Origin: Chloroflexia bacterium
Lineage (GTDB): Bacteria > Chloroflexota > Chloroflexia > Thermomicrobiales > JALYUS01
Direction: 5' to 3'
Assembly: GCA_025928215.1 (NCBI GenBank)
Contig: JAICJW010000236.1
Location: 1-7,184, forward strand
Length of the DNA: 7,184 nt
Both the position numbers and the translations under genes were made by a program. Below are positions 5,639 to 7,184 of this stretch, in pieces; position 1 is the stretch's first letter, and each line of letters opens with the position of its first letter. The notes beneath the pieces were generated by a model. The model did no database searches. It was not told the DNA's origin and saw only the letters and a list, made by a program, of their open reading frames with translations.

Positions 5639-6660
5639 GTGTTTCCGCATCGGCCCTGGCGTTCGTTGGTGCGGGCGCGCTCGGCCAGTCATTCGCCGGA
5701 TTGCTGGCGAAGAATGGAGAGGCCGTGACGCTGCTCGCCACCCCGCGCACCGCTGCGGCGTTACTCGCGGCGGGCCGCATCCGGCTACGCGGCGTGGTTG
5801 AATGTGACATTGCCACTGCCCCCGCGCCCGCGCCACCGGGCAGCGTCGGCGTCACGACGAACGCGGCGGATCTGCCTACCGGTGTGGGATTGATTTTCCT
5901 CACGAAGGGGCACGATTTAGCGGGAGCAATCGCGCATGTCCGCACGGCGTGGCCGAAGGATGACGATGACACATCGTGGGTGGCGGGCCTTCAGAACGGT
6001 CTTGCGAAGGACGATATGCTCGCGGCGGCATTCGGCGCGGCGCGCGTTGTGCCGGGGGCGACGATCCTCGGTGGCGGGCGCGGCGCGGACGGCGCCGTGA
6101 CGGTAACGGCCCTCGGCATGACCTACCTCGGGGAGATGCAGGGCGGTAGTTCACCGCGCGTGGATGCGGCGATTGACGCGCTGATGGCGGCGGGCATCCC
6201 GGCACAGGCGCCCGCGAGCATCCAGAGCATCCTCTGGTCGAAGGCGTGCAACGCGGCAGGCGTCTTCGGCGTCTCCGTCCTCGCGCGCGCCACCGGGCCG
6301 CAAATGAGCGGTGATCCAAGCATGATGCGCGCCTATCTCGCCCTCGTCCGCGAGACGGCCGCTACCGGCGCGGCCTATGGCGTGACAGTCGGCAACTACC
6401 CGAACTTCCCGCCAATCCACACCTACACCGTGACGCCGGACGAGGAGACAGTGGCGAAGATCCTTAAACCCGGCCCGCTCCCACGCGGCGGCAGCTTGCC
6501 CTCGATGACGCAGGACGTGCTTGCCGGTCGCCCGATGGAAGTCGAGCAGGTCTTCGGCGATCTCGTCGCGCGGGCCGAGCGCGCGGGTGTCGCCGCGCCG
6601 TGTCTCACCTTCGTGCGCGATGTGCTGCGCGGCATTGACCGCATCTCACGCGGCGATTGA
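5635..6660 (+). CDS. Ketopantoate reductase (PanE/ApbA) family protein
   Basis: A 341-residue two-domain oxidoreductase of the 2-dehydropantoate 2-reductase family, which reduces a 2-oxoacid with NADPH. The N-terminal Rossmann domain has GAGALG (12-17). LTKGHD (89-94) supplies the conserved lysine region and LQNGL (119-123) the conserved asparagine. The helical C-terminal domain carries the catalytic-lysine segment WSKACNAAG (201-209, K203) and a family-type S-M-x-Q-D stretch (290-294) followed by acidic residues E302 and E304. I chose ATG 5635 because it makes an ATGA overlap with the SDR stop and has GGAGG (5623-5627) 7 nt upstream; an in-frame GTG at 5614 would add seven residues inside the SDR gene. 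It is longer than typical PanE (about 300 residues), partly through extra sequence near 254-286 rich in Pro and Thr. Its setting points to a catabolic 2-oxoacid or related substrate rather than pantothenate synthesis, but this is inference. Confidence 0.88.
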   Translation: MSVSASALAFVGAGALGQSFAGLLAKNGEAVTLLATPRTAAALLAAGRIRLRGVVECDIATAPAPAPPGSVGVTTNAADLPTGVGLIFLTKGHDLAGAIAHVRTAWPKDDDDTSWVAGLQNGLAKDDMLAAAFGAARVVPGATILGGGRGADGAVTVTALGMTYLGEMQGGSSPRVDAAIDALMAAGIPAQAPASIQSILWSKACNAAGVFGVSVLARATGPQMSGDPSMMRAYLALVRETAATGAAYGVTVGNYPNFPPIHTYTVTPDEETVAKILKPGPLPRGGSLPSMTQDVLAGRPMEVEQVFGDLVARAERAGVAAPCLTFVRDVLRGIDRISRGD

Positions 6661-6691
6661 CCGCCCCGGATTGCAATGGGTTTCGGGCGGT
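6660..6691 (+). other. Hairpin overlapping the end of the PanE-like gene
   Basis: ACCGCCC (6660-6666) is the exact reverse complement of GGGCGGT (6685-6691), giving a 7-bp GC-rich stem with an 18-nt loop that begins on the last base of the stop codon. No T-run follows, so it is at best a weak or factor-assisted termination or message-protecting structure. Stems of this size are common by chance in GC-rich DNA. Confidence 0.3.
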
Positions 6692-6718
6692 GCGATGCTG
6701 TGAAATGTGAGAATACGC

Positions 6719-6775
6719 GGGTGGAGCAGGCTTCAGCCGGCAATGCCGAGGTGGCAGGCTGAAGCTTGCTCCACC
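6719..6775 (+). repeat. Long inverted repeat upstream of the last gene
   Basis: GGTGGAGCAGGCTTCAGCC (6720-6738) pairs with 6757-6775 as a 19-bp stem with one G-U wobble; TGCC (6744-6747) and GGCA (6753-6756) can add an inner stem. It lies in the 133-nt spacer between the PanE-like and Ldh_2-like genes and ends 5 nt before the ribosome binding site of the latter. Bases 6719-6738 match 1347-1366 at 17 of 20 positions, marking a repeat family present twice in this window. The downstream bases are GAAAAA, not T-rich, so it is not an intrinsic + strand terminator. The rest of the spacer shows no recognisable promoter. Confidence 0.85.
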
Positions 6776-6793
6776 GAAAAAGGAGCGGGAAAC

Positions 6794-7184
6794 GTGGCGG
6801 AGATGCATCTGTGTCCCTCCGATCAGTTGCGCGCGTATGTCCGCCAGGTGGCGCGGGCAATGGGGGCCGATAGCGATATCGCGGACGAACTGGCGAATCA
6901 TCTCGTCAAGGCGAATCTCTCCGGCCATGACTCGCACGGCGTCCTTCGCCTGCCGCAGTATGTGTCGCAGGCGGACGCGGGTGGCCTTGTGCCGAACGCG
7001 AGGCCGACGGTGGTGCGTGAAATGGGCGGCACCGCCGTGATGGATGCGCGGTTCGGTTTCGGCCACTACTCCACCGCAGTGGAGCTCGACTGGGCGATGA
7101 AGCGGGCGAAAACGACAGGCATCGCCGCCGTCGCCGTGCGCCACGCGACGCATATTGGCCGGCTGGGCGAGTACACCGAGCGGG
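6794..7184 (+). CDS. Malate/L-lactate dehydrogenase (Ldh_2/YiaK) family oxidoreductase, 3' partial
   Basis: The first 130 residues of a protein of the MDH/LDH-2 family, a NAD(P)-dependent fold distinct from classical malate and lactate dehydrogenases. The family includes YiaK (2,3-diketo-L-gulonate reductase), ureidoglycolate dehydrogenase and sulfolactate dehydrogenase. The signature SGHDSHGVLRLPQY (43-56) is plain and contains the histidines expected in the active site. HATHIGRLGEY (117-127) is the second conserved block (usually N-x-x-H-x-G). I place the start at GTG 6794 because AGGAG (6781-6785) is 8 nt upstream; the in-frame ATG at 6803 would be 17 nt away. The frame is open to the window end, where roughly 200 further residues are expected. 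Following the SDR and PanE-like genes, it is the third oxidoreductase in the row. Substrate unknown. Confidence 0.9.
   Translation, partial: MAEMHLCPSDQLRAYVRQVARAMGADSDIADELANHLVKANLSGHDSHGVLRLPQYVSQADAGGLVPNARPTVVREMGGTAVMDARFGFGHYSTAVELDWAMKRAKTTGIAAVAVRHATHIGRLGEYTER

Noticed and set aside
4826..5836. Minus-strand open frame of about 336 codons opposite the SDR and the start of the PanE-like gene
   Set aside because: Same reasons: it overlaps two well-supported genes and has an Arg/Pro/His-rich composition without motifs.
6719..6780. Intrinsic terminator after the PanE-like gene
   Set aside because: The stem is strong, but it is followed by GAAAAA rather than a T-run on the + strand. 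On the minus strand the T-run precedes the stem. It also lies right before the next ribosome binding site.

Overview
The window is about 7.2 kb of GC-rich (by eye 60-65%) bacterial DNA. It is tightly packed with co-directional genes on the + strand and looks like one catabolic operon or two joined ones, with both ends cut by the window. There are no RNA genes, transposases, CRISPR arrays or minus-strand genes that I can support. Lineage cannot be fixed from this stretch. GC-rich codon use and short heptameric intergenic palindromes are compatible with Chloroflexota or a similar phylum, but that is a weak inference.

Layout: (1) 1-1342, two ABC importer permease genes of the carbohydrate type (MalF/UgpA-like, 5' truncated, then MalG/UgpE-like) joined by an ATGA overlap. 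(2) 1385-4740, the E1 alpha, E1 beta and E2 subunits of a thiamine- and lipoate-dependent 2-oxoacid (pyruvate/acetoin type) dehydrogenase complex. (3) 4805-6660, a short-chain dehydrogenase and a ketopantoate-reductase-like protein, joined by a second ATGA overlap. (4) 6794-7184, the start of a malate/L-lactate dehydrogenase family (Ldh_2, YiaK-like) gene that runs off the window. No E3 (dihydrolipoamide dehydrogenase), no ABC ATPase and no solute-binding protein is present here.

Taken together, the content suggests uptake of a sugar, polyol or sugar acid, its oxidation or reduction by up to three NAD(P)-dependent oxidoreductases, and oxidative decarboxylation of a resulting 2-oxoacid to an acyl-CoA. 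The substrate is not identifiable from sequence.

The most unusual structure is in the spacers. The E1 beta-E2 spacer and the E2-SDR spacer are built from phased 7-bp units arranged as inverted repeats. A related heptamer element (five units, a central 36-nt segment with a hairpin, five units) lies inside the E2 coding region, where it is read in frame as the linker between the lipoyl and subunit-binding domains. A separate repeat family (core AGGCTTCAGCC) forms hairpins just before the E1 alpha gene and before the last gene. All spacers longer than 40 nt therefore hold a palindromic element. No promoter could be identified with confidence.
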